Below, piece by piece: positions 42,760 through 51,275 of a stretch of 64,000 nucleotides of DNA. The translations under genes and the position numbers were made by a program. This DNA comes from Leucobacter tenebrionis (GTDB lineage: Bacteria > Actinomycetota > Actinomycetes > Actinomycetales > Microbacteriaceae), in the NCBI RefSeq assembly GCF_019884725.1, contig NZ_CP082322.1, positions 434,001-498,000 of the forward strand, in the 5' to 3' direction. How positions within the stretch are numbered: position 1 is the first letter of the stretch; each line of letters opens with the position of its first letter. The notes beneath the pieces were generated by a model. That model did no database searches, had not been told where the DNA came from, and worked only from the letters and a program-made list of their open reading frames with translations.

Positions 42760-43280
42760 AGGGCGAGCACCGCGGCGAGCAACGGCCAGAACACCCGTGC
42801 GCCTTTTCGCGTCACCGACCAGATCGCGAGGCCGTACCCGATCGCGCCGGTCAAGAAGAAGGGCAGACCCGCGATCATGAGCACGAGCAGCAGACCCCCG
42901 CCCCAGGGGCTCGGATTCGCGACCTGAGCCACGATCTCGAAGGGAACCGCCAGCACGAACGCCGCGCCGACCCCGATGCCTCCGAACAGCAACGCCTGAC
43001 TGAAGGGATAGTAGCGTCGCAGCCAAGGCCCGAGCAGCGCGGCCACCAGCACGAAGACGACCAGCTGGGGTGCGCCGAACCCGGCCAGGCTCAGCACCAT
43101 GCCGGGCTTCGGGTCGGCAGTGCCGAGATCGAAGACCGCCATCACCATCACGATGCACAATCCGACCGCTATCAGCCCCAGGGCCGCGCGCCAGGCCATC
43201 CCCCACCGCGAGAGCGCGAGCCAGGGGTGCTCGACAGGCAAGCCCGGCTCGGTCTGATGCAGATCGACCACGGCGCTCAC
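42714..43280 (-). CDS. hypothetical membrane protein, five helices
   Basis: This 188-residue protein starts at GTG 43280, overlapping the DUF1345 stop by 4 nt, and has about five membrane segments (for example ALGLIAVGLCIVMVMAVFDL and LLLVLMIAGLPFFLTGAIGY). I do not recognise a family. Its last 46 bp are read on the other strand as the end of the HNH gene, an unusual convergent overlap. Coupling to the DUF1345 protein suggests that the two membrane proteins work together or at least are made together. Confidence 0.7.
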   Translation of the reverse strand: MSAVVDLHQTEPGLPVEHPWLALSRWGMAWRAALGLIAVGLCIVMVMAVFDLGTADPKPGMVLSLAGFGAPQLVVFVLVAALLGPWLRRYYPFSQALLFGGIGVGAAFVLAVPFEIVAQVANPSPWGGGLLLVLMIAGLPFFLTGAIGYGLAIWSVTRKGARVFWPLLAAVLALYVTLWTLHAIGAST

Positions 43281-43936
43281 CCCAACCCGGAGATGAGGTT
43301 GACGACGTTCGCGATGATCCCCACGCCGAACAGGTAGCCGAGCAGGGTCTGCGCGATCACCACGCGGCGCACGTCGGAACGGCTCACATCGGTGTCGGCC
43401 ACCTGGTACGTCATTCCGAGGCCGACCGAGAAGTAGGCGAAGTCGGTGTACTGCGGCGGTTCGGCCTGGTTGAAGTCGATGCCGCCGAGCGCCTCGCCGT
43501 CCTCCCCGCTGCGGTAGTAGAGGTCGGCGTAGCGCAGCATGTAGTTCGTGTGGATCAGCGCCCACGAACTCGCCACACTGAGCAGCGCGATCCCCGCCAG
43601 CAGGTAGGCGGTGATCCCGTCCGCCCGCTGCGCCTGGGCCGCCACCACCGCTACCGCGATCAGGCTCGCAACGCTGCTCACCACCGCGATGACGCGCGCA
43701 GCACTGCGCCCCGGATCCTCGGCGGTCGCGTGCGCCCTCGTCTCGGCGGGTCCCATCGACCAGACGGTCAGCAATACCCAGACCACGTTCACGAGCGCGA
43801 CGACGCCCCAACCGGCGAGCAACCCGGCCGCGATCCCGAGCGATGGCGCCACTGCGGCACCGGCCGCGATCCCGAGCACGATAGAGACGGCGGATCGCAC
43901 TCGCAGGCGCACGCGGGCGGAGGCACTCACACTCAT
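43277..43936 (-). CDS. DUF1345 family membrane protein
   Basis: This 219-residue protein has about five or six hydrophobic segments and the DUF1345 core YTDFAYFSVGLGMTYQVAD followed by DVRRVVIAQTLLGYLFGVGI. Members are uncharacterised membrane proteins. TATACT lies exactly 6 nt before ATG 43936, the best -10 match among the leaderless-type starts here. A longer upstream frame crosses the DUF6157 gene on the other strand and is not used. The next gene overlaps by 4 nt. Confidence 0.85.
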   Translation of the reverse strand: MSVSASARVRLRVRSAVSIVLGIAAGAAVAPSLGIAAGLLAGWGVVALVNVVWVLLTVWSMGPAETRAHATAEDPGRSAARVIAVVSSVASLIAVAVVAAQAQRADGITAYLLAGIALLSVASSWALIHTNYMLRYADLYYRSGEDGEALGGIDFNQAEPPQYTDFAYFSVGLGMTYQVADTDVSRSDVRRVVIAQTLLGYLFGVGIIANVVNLISGLG

Positions 43937-43948
43937 GTGCGCAGTATA
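43937..43948 (-). promoter_or_regulatory. -10 element of the DUF1345 gene, leaderless type
   Basis: TATACT on the minus strand (43948-43943), 6 nt, then ATG 43936. Confidence 0.6.
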
Positions 43949-44002
43949 TTTCCCATCGTTCCTGGGCGGCTCGAACACCGTGCTACTCCCGCGAGCAGTG
44001 GC

Positions 44003-44014
44003 TAGATTGAGAGC
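44003..44014 (+). promoter_or_regulatory. -10 element of the DUF6157 gene, leaderless type
   Basis: TAGATT at 44003-44008 lies 6 nt before ATG 44015; the GAGAG between them could also serve as a weak ribosome binding site on a longer transcript. Confidence 0.45.
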
Positions 44015-44425
44015 ATGGGATCCACCAATTACATCGACACGTTCATCCGGGTCGCAGATGACTGCCCCGTCACGCAAGCCGAAGCACCCTCCGACGGCGC
44101 GAAAGGCCCCACCGTCGCATCCCTCCAATACCGGCTCATCTCCGAACGCCCGTACGAGCTCACGAGCGACGACGTGCTGTTCGAGGTGCACCGCATCCGC
44201 CAGGAGATCCCCGACGAAGAGCTTTCCGAAGCCCGCGAGGCGTTCTTCGCGAAGAGCCAGGCCTGTCTGCGGTCGTCTCCGCTGGGGAAGCGGTACGGCT
44301 GGGGCATCCACCACGATTCGCAGGGCCGGGTCGCCCTCGTACCGCTCGAGTCCGATCGCTATCGGGCGCTCGCAAACGACCCCGCTCTGAAACAGACGCG
44401 GGCCATGCGGTCCAAGCGAGCCTGA
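44015..44425 (+). CDS. DUF6157 family protein
   Basis: This 136-residue soluble protein has the family pattern MGSTNYIDTFIRVADDCP at the start, PTVASLQYRLISERPYELTSDDV in the middle and SPLGKRYGWGIHHD near the C-terminus. I recall such proteins as conserved but of unknown function. It stands alone, divergent from the DUF1345 gene with 78 bp between starts and convergent with chrA (55 bp). The family name is from recall. Confidence 0.78.
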   Translation: MGSTNYIDTFIRVADDCPVTQAEAPSDGAKGPTVASLQYRLISERPYELTSDDVLFEVHRIRQEIPDEELSEAREAFFAKSQACLRSSPLGKRYGWGIHHDSQGRVALVPLESDRYRALANDPALKQTRAMRSKRA

Positions 44426-44480
44426 GAGTTCCGATCCCCCGCAGTCGGGGACCCAGTCCGCGACCCGGCCCGCGACCCGG

Positions 44481-45701
44481 CTAGACCCAGCCGACCGGGA
44501 TTCCCAGAAGCCCGGCGACGAGCCCCGCGCACGCTCCACCGATGACGACGAGCCACGCCGGGAGCTTCCACACGAGCAGCATCGCGAGACATGCCAGCGC
44601 GATGAGGAGCGGCACGATCCCGGTGATGCCCGAGGTGATGACCGGCGTGCAGAGCGCGGCGGCGAGGATCCCGACCACGGCCGCGCCGGCTCCCGCCAGG
44701 GCGGAGCGCGCTCCGGCGCTCGCGCGCAGCCGACTCCAGAACGGGAGGGCGGCGACCAGCAGCAGCATGCCGGGGAGGAACACCGAGACCAGCGCCAGGA
44801 GCGCGCCCAGAATGCCCGCTGCGAGGCCGGATTCCATCTCGAACCCCAGGTAGGCCGCGAAGGTGAACAGGGGCCCCGGCACCGCCTGGACCGCGCCGTA
44901 ACCCGCGAGGAACTGCTCGTGCGTCACCCCGCCCGAAACCGCCGGCTCCGCCTGCAGCAGCGGGAGGACGACGTGCCCGCCGCCGAAGACGAGCGCGCCG
45001 GCGCGGGAGAAGGCGTCGGCGATACCGATCCAGCTGTTCTGGGTGACGCGCACGAGGATCGGCAGTGCCGCGAGCATCAGCACGCATAGCAGCAGCGCAG
45101 AGATCCCGACCCTGCGGGAGACGCGTATCGCGAGCGGCTCGGAGGACTCGTCGGCGACCCCTCCGCACCACAGCACCCCCGCGATCAGACCGGCGACGAT
45201 CGCCGCGATCTGCCCGACGTTCCCCGGCAGCAGCAGGCAGAGCGCAGCCGCGAAGAGACCGATCAGCAGGCGACGCAGATCCGGTGTGAGTGTGCGGGCC
45301 ATGCCCCACACCGCGTGCGCGACGACCGCGACGGCGACTGCCTTGAGCCCGACGAGCAGGCCGTGGCCTAGCGGTCCGTCGAGGCCGACCGCGCCGATCG
45401 CGAACAGCACCAGCAGCAGTGCCGACGGCAGCGTGAACGCGGTCCACGCCGCGAGTGCCCCGAGCCACCCGGCCCGGAGGAGACCCAGGGCGAACCCCAC
45501 CTGACTGGAGGCCGGCCCGGGCAAGAACTGGCAGAGTGCGACGAGTTCGGCGTACTGGGATTCGCTCGCCCATTTCCGGCGCGCGATGAGCTCCTCGCGG
45601 AAGTATCCGAGATGAGCGACCGGGCCGCCGAACGAGGTCACCCCGAGCTTCAAGAACGCGCGGAATACCTCACCGACTCTTTCCTCGCGATGCATCGGCA
45701 C
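44481..45701 (-). CDS. chrA: chromate transporter family protein, two-domain
   Basis: This 406-residue membrane protein consists of two homologous halves, each beginning with the CHR signature: FLKLGVTSFGGPVAHLGYFREE near residue 16 with CQFLPGPASSQVGF, and AFSRAGALVFGGGHVVLPLL near 225 with VQAVPGPLFTFAAYLG. About ten helices are predicted. It would export chromate or move a related oxyanion; the natural substrate in the absence of chromate is uncertain. GTG 45701 and ATG 45695 are both possible starts. It is divergent from the HXXEE gene. Confidence 0.92.
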   Translation of the reverse strand: MPMHREERVGEVFRAFLKLGVTSFGGPVAHLGYFREELIARRKWASESQYAELVALCQFLPGPASSQVGFALGLLRAGWLGALAAWTAFTLPSALLLVLFAIGAVGLDGPLGHGLLVGLKAVAVAVVAHAVWGMARTLTPDLRRLLIGLFAAALCLLLPGNVGQIAAIVAGLIAGVLWCGGVADESSEPLAIRVSRRVGISALLLCVLMLAALPILVRVTQNSWIGIADAFSRAGALVFGGGHVVLPLLQAEPAVSGGVTHEQFLAGYGAVQAVPGPLFTFAAYLGFEMESGLAAGILGALLALVSVFLPGMLLLVAALPFWSRLRASAGARSALAGAGAAVVGILAAALCTPVITSGITGIVPLLIALACLAMLLVWKLPAWLVVIGGACAGLVAGLLGIPVGWV

Positions 45702-45766
45702 GCATTCATGATGTCGCGAGCGCGGTCACATGCGCAAGGAGCGGGTATCTGGATGACAGCTACGGC

Positions 45767-45778
45767 TACACTCAGGGC
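45767..45778 (+). promoter_or_regulatory. -10 element of the HXXEE gene, leaderless type
   Basis: TACACT at 45767-45772 is followed by 6 nt and ATG 45779. Confidence 0.55.
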
Positions 45779-46357
45779 ATGGGCTTCAAAGGACCGACAG
45801 CCTTGTTCGTGGCCTGGGCGATCCACGACGTCGAGGAGGCGCTCGCGTTCCCGGCGACCTGCGATGCACTCGCCGATGAGACCAGCGTCGAACGGCTTCG
45901 CCTCGATCAACGCCAATCATGGCTCGCCGTCGGGCTCATGGGAACGATCGTCTTATTCGCGTGTCACCGCGGCGCGCGAACGAAGGGCCGTTCGAGACTC
46001 TATCGAGCGGTGTCAGCGGGACTCGAGGCACACGTCGCGACGCACCTCCTGGCGTCGCTCGTGCAGCGCAGGTACACCGCAGGCGTCGCGACGGCGCTCC
46101 CGGTCATGTGGCCGGGAGCGGCCCTCGCGCGTCGCGACATCGAACGCGCCGGCCCGCCGCTCGGCTACCGCGACTACATCGCGGGAGCTGCGATTCTGAT
46201 CCCGGCTGCTCTGGCATGCCAGGTTCTCGCGCGCCTGATTCCGAGGCGAGGCGGATCTCCGCGGCGAGGCAGATCTCCGAGGCCGGTCGAGCTGCGCGGT
46301 GGAACTGCGTCTAAGTGGAGAAGCCCCGGATCGTCTCGAGGAGAATCAGGATGCTGA
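45779..46357 (+). CDS. HXXEE domain membrane protein
   Basis: This 192-residue protein has AIHDVEEALAFP at about 14-25 with His16, Glu19 and Glu20, the HXXEE motif. A second conserved stretch, GLEAHVATHLLASLVQRRYTAG (written in two parts: GLEAHVATHLLA and SLVQRRYTAG), follows at about 81-102. Three or four membrane segments are likely. The last about 35 residues are Arg/Gly/Ser-rich and not conserved. The domain's reaction is unknown. The gene is convergent with the maleylpyruvate isomerase-like gene (18 bp). Confidence 0.8.
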   Translation: MGFKGPTALFVAWAIHDVEEALAFPATCDALADETSVERLRLDQRQSWLAVGLMGTIVLFACHRGARTKGRSRLYRAVSAGLEAHVATHLLASLVQRRYTAGVATALPVMWPGAALARRDIERAGPPLGYRDYIAGAAILIPAALACQVLARLIPRRGGSPRRGRSPRPVELRGGTASKWRSPGSSRGESGC

Positions 46358-46375
46358 GGATGAGACCGCGCACCA

Positions 46376-46999
46376 CTACGGCAATACCGAGAACCCTGAA
46401 GAGGTGCGGCCGGTGAGGAGCATCAGCAGGTCTGATCCCCTTCCCGTGCGCAGCGCGAGATCGATGCTCAGTTCGAGAGCACGGGCGAGGCAGGGTGTCG
46501 GGGGTTCAGCGTCCGATCCGACGGCTCGTGCGATGTCGAGGCCGTGCACGATCAGTTCGAAGGTTCGGGTCGGGAGATACCTGCTCAGCCGTATGCCTCC
46601 GGCGATCGTGCTGATGAGCGGATCCTGCTCAGCTTCGACTCCCTTGAGCAGACCGGTCACTCGATCTGCGATCGCTGAGAACTCGGCCGCGGGAGTATCA
46701 CCGAGGAGCTCGCCAGCGGCGATGCCCCGCTGCAGCACCGCAGCATCATCAGCGCCGGACAACTCGGCCACCCGCTCGTAGTACTCCCCGGCACTCGCCA
46801 CGGCCTCTTCGGACGCCCTGCTCGCAAGGTACTGCTCGACGGTCAGCATCGCTCGGCTCGTGTGTCCGACGAGCGCCCGCAGGTTCCAGCCTCCGAGCCC
46901 CGGTCCATCCCAGGCGAACGGCGGCACGGCGCGAACGACCTGCGTCGCCCACGCGGCCGAAGCCGTGAACAGCGCGATCTCAGTCGGCAGCTCGGTCAT
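46376..46999 (-). CDS. maleylpyruvate isomerase N-terminal (MDMPI/DinB-type) protein
   Basis: This 207-residue protein has the four-helix MDMPI layout: FAWDGPGLGGWNLRALVGHTSRA near residues 27-50 (the HTxRA His is a metal ligand in this fold), and RTFELIVHGLDIARAVG near 150-166 with the second His. Relatives act in mycothiol-dependent reactions, so the cell probably makes mycothiol. The substrate cannot be read. It follows the 154-residue conserved gene after 8 bp on the same strand. Translation likely starts at ATG 46999; the longer frame is read-through. Confidence 0.82.
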   Translation of the reverse strand: MTELPTEIALFTASAAWATQVVRAVPPFAWDGPGLGGWNLRALVGHTSRAMLTVEQYLASRASEEAVASAGEYYERVAELSGADDAAVLQRGIAAGELLGDTPAAEFSAIADRVTGLLKGVEAEQDPLISTIAGGIRLSRYLPTRTFELIVHGLDIARAVGSDAEPPTPCLARALELSIDLALRTGRGSDLLMLLTGRTSSGFSVLP

Positions 47000-47007
47000 C
47001 GGGCAGC

Positions 47008-47472
47008 CTAGTACTCGCCCTTCACGACGAAGTAGGAACCCCGGATCTCGCCCGCGAGCTTCGAGCGCTGGCGGGCGAACTTGAACTTCGAAGCGAGCTC
47101 CTCGGGGACCTCCATGCCCTGCGAGAGCTTGAAGCCGACGGCGCGCTTGCCCGACTCCGCGAGCGTGTACATGACGTTGATCGAGAGCCCGGACTCGTAG
47201 AACACGTAGGCCATGCGGATCCCGTCGACTTCGAAGCTGCTCACCTCGAGAGGGCGGCTGGCGATGACGATATCGCGCTCCTCCTTCAGCACACGGGTCA
47301 CCCACTCGAGCGTCTGGGGATCCTCCTCGACCGGACTCACCGTGAACTCGTGGTCGTACTTGTTCTTGAAGTAGCGCGCCTCGTTCGCGCGGAGACCGGC
47401 GAGAGCCTCGGCGACGGGCGAGGTCTCGAGACCCTGAGTCGAGGGGTTCACGAAGTCGACGACGTAGGGCAT
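47008..47472 (-). CDS. conserved hypothetical protein
   Basis: This 154-residue soluble protein starts MPYVVDFVNPSTQGLETSPV at ATG 47472, preceded by GGAGG at 4-5 nt. It has an alternating helix-strand pattern with WVTRVLKEERDIVIASRPLEV in the middle and a basic C-terminal third (FKFARQRSKLAGEIRG). I do not recognise the family and see no catalytic motif. It shares its strand and probably its transcript with the MDMPI-type gene, 8 bp downstream. Confidence 0.72.
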   Translation of the reverse strand: MPYVVDFVNPSTQGLETSPVAEALAGLRANEARYFKNKYDHEFTVSPVEEDPQTLEWVTRVLKEERDIVIASRPLEVSSFEVDGIRMAYVFYESGLSINVMYTLAESGKRAVGFKLSQGMEVPEELASKFKFARQRSKLAGEIRGSYFVVKGEY

Positions 47473-47561
47473 GGATCCTCCAATGAGCACTGTTCCTCAC
47501 ACGATAGCGGGAGAGACGGAGGAGCGGTTGTATCCAGCCTTCAGAGCGAGCGCGAGTCGGA

Positions 47562-48545
47562 TCACCGGCGCCGCTGACACCGCGGGCAGAAGTGGCTCGA
47601 GCGCCCGCCGAACGGCACGCGCCTGATCGGCTCGCCGCAGCGGGGGCACGGCTCCCCCGTGCGCCCGTACGCGTTCAGCGAGTGGGCGAAGTACCCCGCC
47701 TGGCCGTTCACGTTGACGTACTGGGCGTCGAAGCTCGTGCCGCCCTCGGCCAGCGCCTTCGCGAACACGTCGCGCAGCGCCGTGAGCAGATCTCGCGCCT
47801 TGCGCGGCCCGATCGACGTGCCCGCGGTCTCGGGATGCAGTCGCGCCCGCCACAGCGCCTCATCGGCGTAGATGTTGCCGACGCCGCTCACGAGGGTCTG
47901 ATCGAGCAGCAGCTTCTTCACCCCGGCGCTGCGCGACCGCAGCGCCGCGACGAACGCGTCGTCGTCGAAGGCCGGATCGAGCGGGTCGCGCGCGATATGG
48001 CGGGCCTGATTCGGGATCGCGCCGCCGCCCGCCGCCGCGGAGAGCCCGTCGAGGGCGAGCGAGCCGAACAGGCGCTGATCGGCGAAGTCGAGCCTCAGCT
48101 CGCCGTGCTCGGGATGCTGGATCCACAGCCGGATCCGCACGTGCCGATCGTCGGGGGCGTCGAGCGAGCGCAGCAGCAGCTGTCCGCTCATGCCGAGATG
48201 GGCGAGCAGCGCCTGGCTGGGCATGTTCTCGACAGGCGAAGGGAGGCCGTCCCCCGCGTTCAGAGCGATCGGAATCCACAGGAACTTGCCCCGGCGCTGC
48301 GGCGCGGCGAGCCGCAGGCCCGCCACCCGACGCTCGAAATCGGCGGAGCGCGCGAGTCCGGCCTCCGGGGTCAGCGTGACACCGTGCCCACCCAGCCCGT
48401 CATCGCCGGGCAACCCGTCGACGCCGAGCGGCAGGTGCCTCTTGAGTGCGCGCGGGTCGCGCACCTCCGCGGCGATCACCGTCGCTCCGGTCACCGCGGG
48501 AGCGAGACCGGCGCGCACGACCTCGACTTCGGGAAGCTCGGGCAC
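47562..48545 (-). CDS. mutM: formamidopyrimidine-DNA glycosylase
   Basis: This 327-residue base-excision enzyme removes oxidised purines. The catalytic N-terminus MPELPEVEVVRAGL (Pro2 nucleophile, Glu3) is intact. The helix-two-turn-helix segment with LLDQTLVSGVGNIYADEALW and the C-terminal zinc finger, CPRCGEPIRR to FCPRCQ, are present. It is longer than the usual about 285 residues because of a Gly-rich insertion near residues 40-60. It begins 5 bp after the rnc stop, in the common rpmF-rnc-mutM order. Confidence 0.96.
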   Translation of the reverse strand: MPELPEVEVVRAGLAPAVTGATVIAAEVRDPRALKRHLPLGVDGLPGDDGLGGHGVTLTPEAGLARSADFERRVAGLRLAAPQRRGKFLWIPIALNAGDGLPSPVENMPSQALLAHLGMSGQLLLRSLDAPDDRHVRIRLWIQHPEHGELRLDFADQRLFGSLALDGLSAAAGGGAIPNQARHIARDPLDPAFDDDAFVAALRSRSAGVKKLLLDQTLVSGVGNIYADEALWRARLHPETAGTSIGPRKARDLLTALRDVFAKALAEGGTSFDAQYVNVNGQAGYFAHSLNAYGRTGEPCPRCGEPIRRVPFGGRSSHFCPRCQRRR

Positions 48546-48550
48546 GCGAG

Positions 48551-49282
48551 CTACTTCTTGCGCGACTTGCGACGCACGCGCAGCTGCTCGACGGCGTCGC
48601 GCGCCGCGGCGAGCTCGGCCGTCTTCTTGCTCGTGCCCTCGCCCACACCGACGATGCCGTCGAGGGTGACGCGGGAGGTGTAGCGCCGATCGTGATCCGG
48701 GCCGGAGCCCGAGGTCTCGTAGGGCGGGTGCGGCAGACCGCGTCGCGCGGCCTCCTTCTGCAGCGACGTCTTGGGATCGACGGCCACGGTGAAGCGATCG
48801 GGATCCGCGAACAGCGGAGCCACGAGGTCGAGTACGAAGCGGTTGGCCGTCTCAGCATCGGTCGAGAGGAAGACCGCGCCGATGATCGCCTCGACGGTAT
48901 CGGCGAGGATCGAATCCTTGTCCCTGCCGCCCGTCTGCTTCTCGCCCTTCCCCAGCCGCAGCGACGCTCCGAGCCCGAGGCCCCGGGCGACCTCCGCGAG
49001 CGCCACGGTCGACACGAGTGCCGAGCGTCGCTTCGCGAGCTCGCCCTCGCTCAGCTCCGGGTAATCGCGGTACAGCTTGACCGTGACCGCCTGGCCGAGA
49101 ATCGAGTCGCCGAGGAACTCGAGTCGCTCGTTGTGTGGCGCTCCACCCTGCTCGTAGGCCCACGAGCGGTGCGTCAGCGCGAGGTCGAGCAATTCGGGAT
49201 CGACGGTCACGCCGAAGGGCACGAGAAAGCCGCCGGGGTCGCCCTGCGGCGTTCCCGACGGCTCTCGAGGGTTCGAAGCCAA
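48551..49282 (-). CDS. rnc: ribonuclease III
   Basis: This 243-residue double-strand RNA nuclease processes rRNA precursors. The signature NERLEFLGDSILG at about 51-63 has catalytic Glu55 and Asp59; a second acidic cluster, DTVEAIIGAVFLS, follows. The C-terminal dsRNA-binding domain runs from about 170 (DPKTSLQKEAARRGLPHPPY) to about 238 and ends with a Lys/Arg tail. Its start lies 1 bp after the rpmF stop, so translation is coupled. A typical core gene with mutM next. Confidence 0.96.
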   Translation of the reverse strand: MASNPREPSGTPQGDPGGFLVPFGVTVDPELLDLALTHRSWAYEQGGAPHNERLEFLGDSILGQAVTVKLYRDYPELSEGELAKRRSALVSTVALAEVARGLGLGASLRLGKGEKQTGGRDKDSILADTVEAIIGAVFLSTDAETANRFVLDLVAPLFADPDRFTVAVDPKTSLQKEAARRGLPHPPYETSGSGPDHDRRYTSRVTLDGIVGVGEGTSKKTAELAAARDAVEQLRVRRKSRKK

Positions 49283-49283
49283 C

Positions 49284-49487
49284 TTACGCGTCGGCGACCT
49301 TGCGGCCCTTGTACTCGAGGAAGAGGGCGTTGCCCTGCGAGTCCTCGACCACGCGAGCGCGGTGCGGGAGGCTGTAGACGGTGCGGCCGTTCTCGACGGT
49401 CTTCACCAGCTTGGGGGCCTCGGCCTTCCACGCCGAACGGCGGTGACGGGTGTTCGAACGCGACATCTTGCGCTTGGGAACAGCCAT
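49284..49487 (-). CDS. rpmF: 50S ribosomal protein L32
   Basis: This 67-residue ribosomal protein starts [21 protein letters not shown], the standard L32 N-terminus. The segment with the usual zinc-ribbon cysteines is absent, so this is a cysteine-free (C-minus) L32, as often seen in actinobacteria. AAGAGAG precedes the ATG. It is 13 bp after the DUF177 gene and 1 bp before rnc, in the conserved coaD-DUF177-rpmF-rnc order. Confidence 0.97.
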   Translation of the reverse strand: MAVPKRKMSRSNTRHRRSAWKAEAPKLVKTVENGRTVYSLPHRARVVEDSQGNALFLEYKGRKVADA

Positions 49488-49500
49488 GATGCTCTCTTTC

Positions 49501-50049
49501 CTAGTTGCCTTCAGGATCGGAAGACCGATCCACGTCTTTTTCTTCGGCCAGAAACCCGGCCAGCGCAGCCCACCGCGGATCGACCGCAACGGACTCGGCT
49601 GCAGCCTCGGCCTCGCGCAACTCACCGGACTCGGGGTCGAGCCCCGGGCAGTCCGGGCGGCACACTGGCTGGAACGGCAGTGCAAGCACTACCGCGTCTC
49701 GGAGCGGGGGTTCAAGATCCACGTGATCACCGTGAACCCCGTACTCGTCGGCCTCCGTAGGAGTATACGCGAAAAGCTCCTGAAACTCGACTTGAAACGG
49801 CGTGGCGAACTCTTTCAGGCACCGCCCGCACTCCGCGTGCACCGTCGTGCCGACCTCGGCCGACACGAGGATCCCCTCGTGCACGGATTCGAGACGAAGG
49901 TCGAGGTTGATGTCCTCCCCCTCGGCCACCCACGCGAGGCCCTCACCGAGCTTTTCGGGAGCGGCCACGGTGCGGGATCGCTCGCGCATCTCCCCCGGAC
50001 GGTTGTAGATGTCGCGGATGTTCTCGTGGAACACTCGTGCGCCGCTCAT
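49501..50049 (-). CDS. DUF177/YceD family protein
   Basis: This 182-residue protein contains the DUF177 core with paired cysteines, [18 protein letters not shown] at about 72-89, and a second pair, CRPDCPGL, at about 130-137, which together could bind zinc. Members lie beside rpmF in most bacteria and are linked to 23S rRNA or large-subunit levels. The ATG overlaps the coaD stop by 1 nt. The last about 40 residues are acidic. Function is known only by association. Confidence 0.9.
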   Translation of the reverse strand: MSGARVFHENIRDIYNRPGEMRERSRTVAAPEKLGEGLAWVAEGEDINLDLRLESVHEGILVSAEVGTTVHAECGRCLKEFATPFQVEFQELFAYTPTEADEYGVHGDHVDLEPPLRDAVVLALPFQPVCRPDCPGLDPESGELREAEAAAESVAVDPRWAALAGFLAEEKDVDRSSDPEGN

Positions 50050-50543
50050 CAGGCCGGCCTCGTCTTGGCGAGGAAGCGTGCGACGGCGGGCGGCACGTAC
50101 GGGGAGACATCGCCGCCCAACGCCGAGACCTGGCGCACCAGCGTGCTCGACACGTGAGCGTGCCCGGGGTCGGGAAGCAGGAACACCGTCTCGACACCGG
50201 CGAGGCTGCGATTCATGATCACCATGGGCGTCTCGTAGGCGACGTCGATCTGCGACCGAATGCCCTTCACGAGCACCGACGCCCCCACCTCCGTGCAGTA
50301 GTCGACCAGCAGGCCGACCGACCAGGAGGCGACGAGGATGTTGCGGGGCATCTGCGGGTCCTCGTCGAGCGCCTTCTGGATCAGCCCGACACGCTCCGAG
50401 ATGGGCAGCATCGCGTCCTTGCCCGGGTTGTGCACGACGAGCACGTGCACCTCGTCGAAGATGTCGGCGGCGCGACGAATCACGTCGAGGTGTCCGAGAG
50501 TGACCGGATCGAAAGATCCGGGTACGACAGCGATCTTGGTCAT
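50049..50543 (-). CDS. coaD: phosphopantetheine adenylyltransferase
   Basis: This 164-residue enzyme makes dephospho-CoA from 4'-phosphopantetheine and ATP, the fourth step of CoA synthesis. It starts [20 protein letters not shown] with the TxGH nucleotide motif at 15-18, and ends with [21 protein letters not shown], where SSTxxR closes the active site. ATG 50543 is chosen; three more upstream residues are possible. TAGGGT lies 7 nt before the ATG. It heads the coaD-DUF177-rpmF-rnc-mutM group. Confidence 0.97.
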   Translation of the reverse strand: MTKIAVVPGSFDPVTLGHLDVIRRAADIFDEVHVLVVHNPGKDAMLPISERVGLIQKALDEDPQMPRNILVASWSVGLLVDYCTEVGASVLVKGIRSQIDVAYETPMVIMNRSLAGVETVFLLPDPGHAHVSSTLVRQVSALGGDVSPYVPPAVARFLAKTRPA

Positions 50544-50556
50544 GCTTCCCACCCTA
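50544..50556 (-). promoter_or_regulatory. -10 element of coaD, leaderless type
   Basis: TAGGGT on the minus strand (50556-50551), 7 nt, then ATG 50543. The intervening GGGAAG could also act as a weak ribosome binding site. Confidence 0.4.
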
Positions 50557-50576
50557 TCTGTCGCAGCTTGGAAGAA

Positions 50577-51275
50577 TCAGAGGCCGTGCTGCTTCGCGAA
50601 GATCACGGCGTGCACGCGGTCGCGCAGCTGCAGCTTGGCGAGCACGCGCCCGACATGGGTCTTGACCGTCGACTCCGAGAGGAACAGCTCGGCGCTGATC
50701 TCCGAGTTGTTGAGCCCCTCGGCGATGAGCCGCAGCACGTCGAGCTCGCGCTCGGTGAGCACCTCGAAGACCTCGCCGGGCTCGGCGGCGACCGCGGTGT
50801 GTTCGTCGCGCGGTCGCCCCGCAGGCTCGGTCTGGCGGATCTGCTCGATGAGCCGGCGCGTGACGCTCGGCGCCATGGCGGCGTCGCCGGCAGCGACGCG
50901 CTGGATCGCATCGACGAGGTCGTCGGGGCGTGCGTCCTTGAGCAGGAACCCGCTCGCGCCCGCCTGAATGGCCCCCGTGGCGTACTCGTCGAGGTCGAAG
51001 GTGGTGAGCACCAGCACCCGCGTGTCCGGGTGCTCGGCCACGATGCGCCCGGTCGCCTCGATGCCGTTCATACCCGGCATCCGCACGTCCATCAGCACGA
51101 CATCGCACCCCCGCCCCTCGGCCTCGAGCCTCGCCAGCTCGGCGAGCGCGGCTTCACCGTCTGCGGCCTCCGCGACCACGTCGATGCCCGGCTCGGCCAG
51201 CAGCACCAGCCTGAACCCCGTGCGGATCAGTTCCTGGTCATCGACCAGCATCACCCTGATCTGAGCCTCGCTCAT
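50577..51275 (-). CDS. response regulator, NarL/LuxR type
   Basis: This 232-residue regulator has a receiver domain with Asp12/Asp13, the phosphoacceptor Asp63 in VVLMDVRMPG and the conserved Lys in GFLLKDA near 113. A C-terminal LuxR-type helix-turn-helix follows at about 165-232 (LTERELDVLRLIAEGLNNSEI). Phosphorylated by the adjacent kinase, it would activate or repress target genes, most likely the ABC transporter next to the kinase. The ATG overlaps the kinase stop by 4 nt. Confidence 0.95.
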   Translation of the reverse strand: MSEAQIRVMLVDDQELIRTGFRLVLLAEPGIDVVAEAADGEAALAELARLEAEGRGCDVVLMDVRMPGMNGIEATGRIVAEHPDTRVLVLTTFDLDEYATGAIQAGASGFLLKDARPDDLVDAIQRVAAGDAAMAPSVTRRLIEQIRQTEPAGRPRDEHTAVAAEPGEVFEVLTERELDVLRLIAEGLNNSEISAELFLSESTVKTHVGRVLAKLQLRDRVHAVIFAKQHGL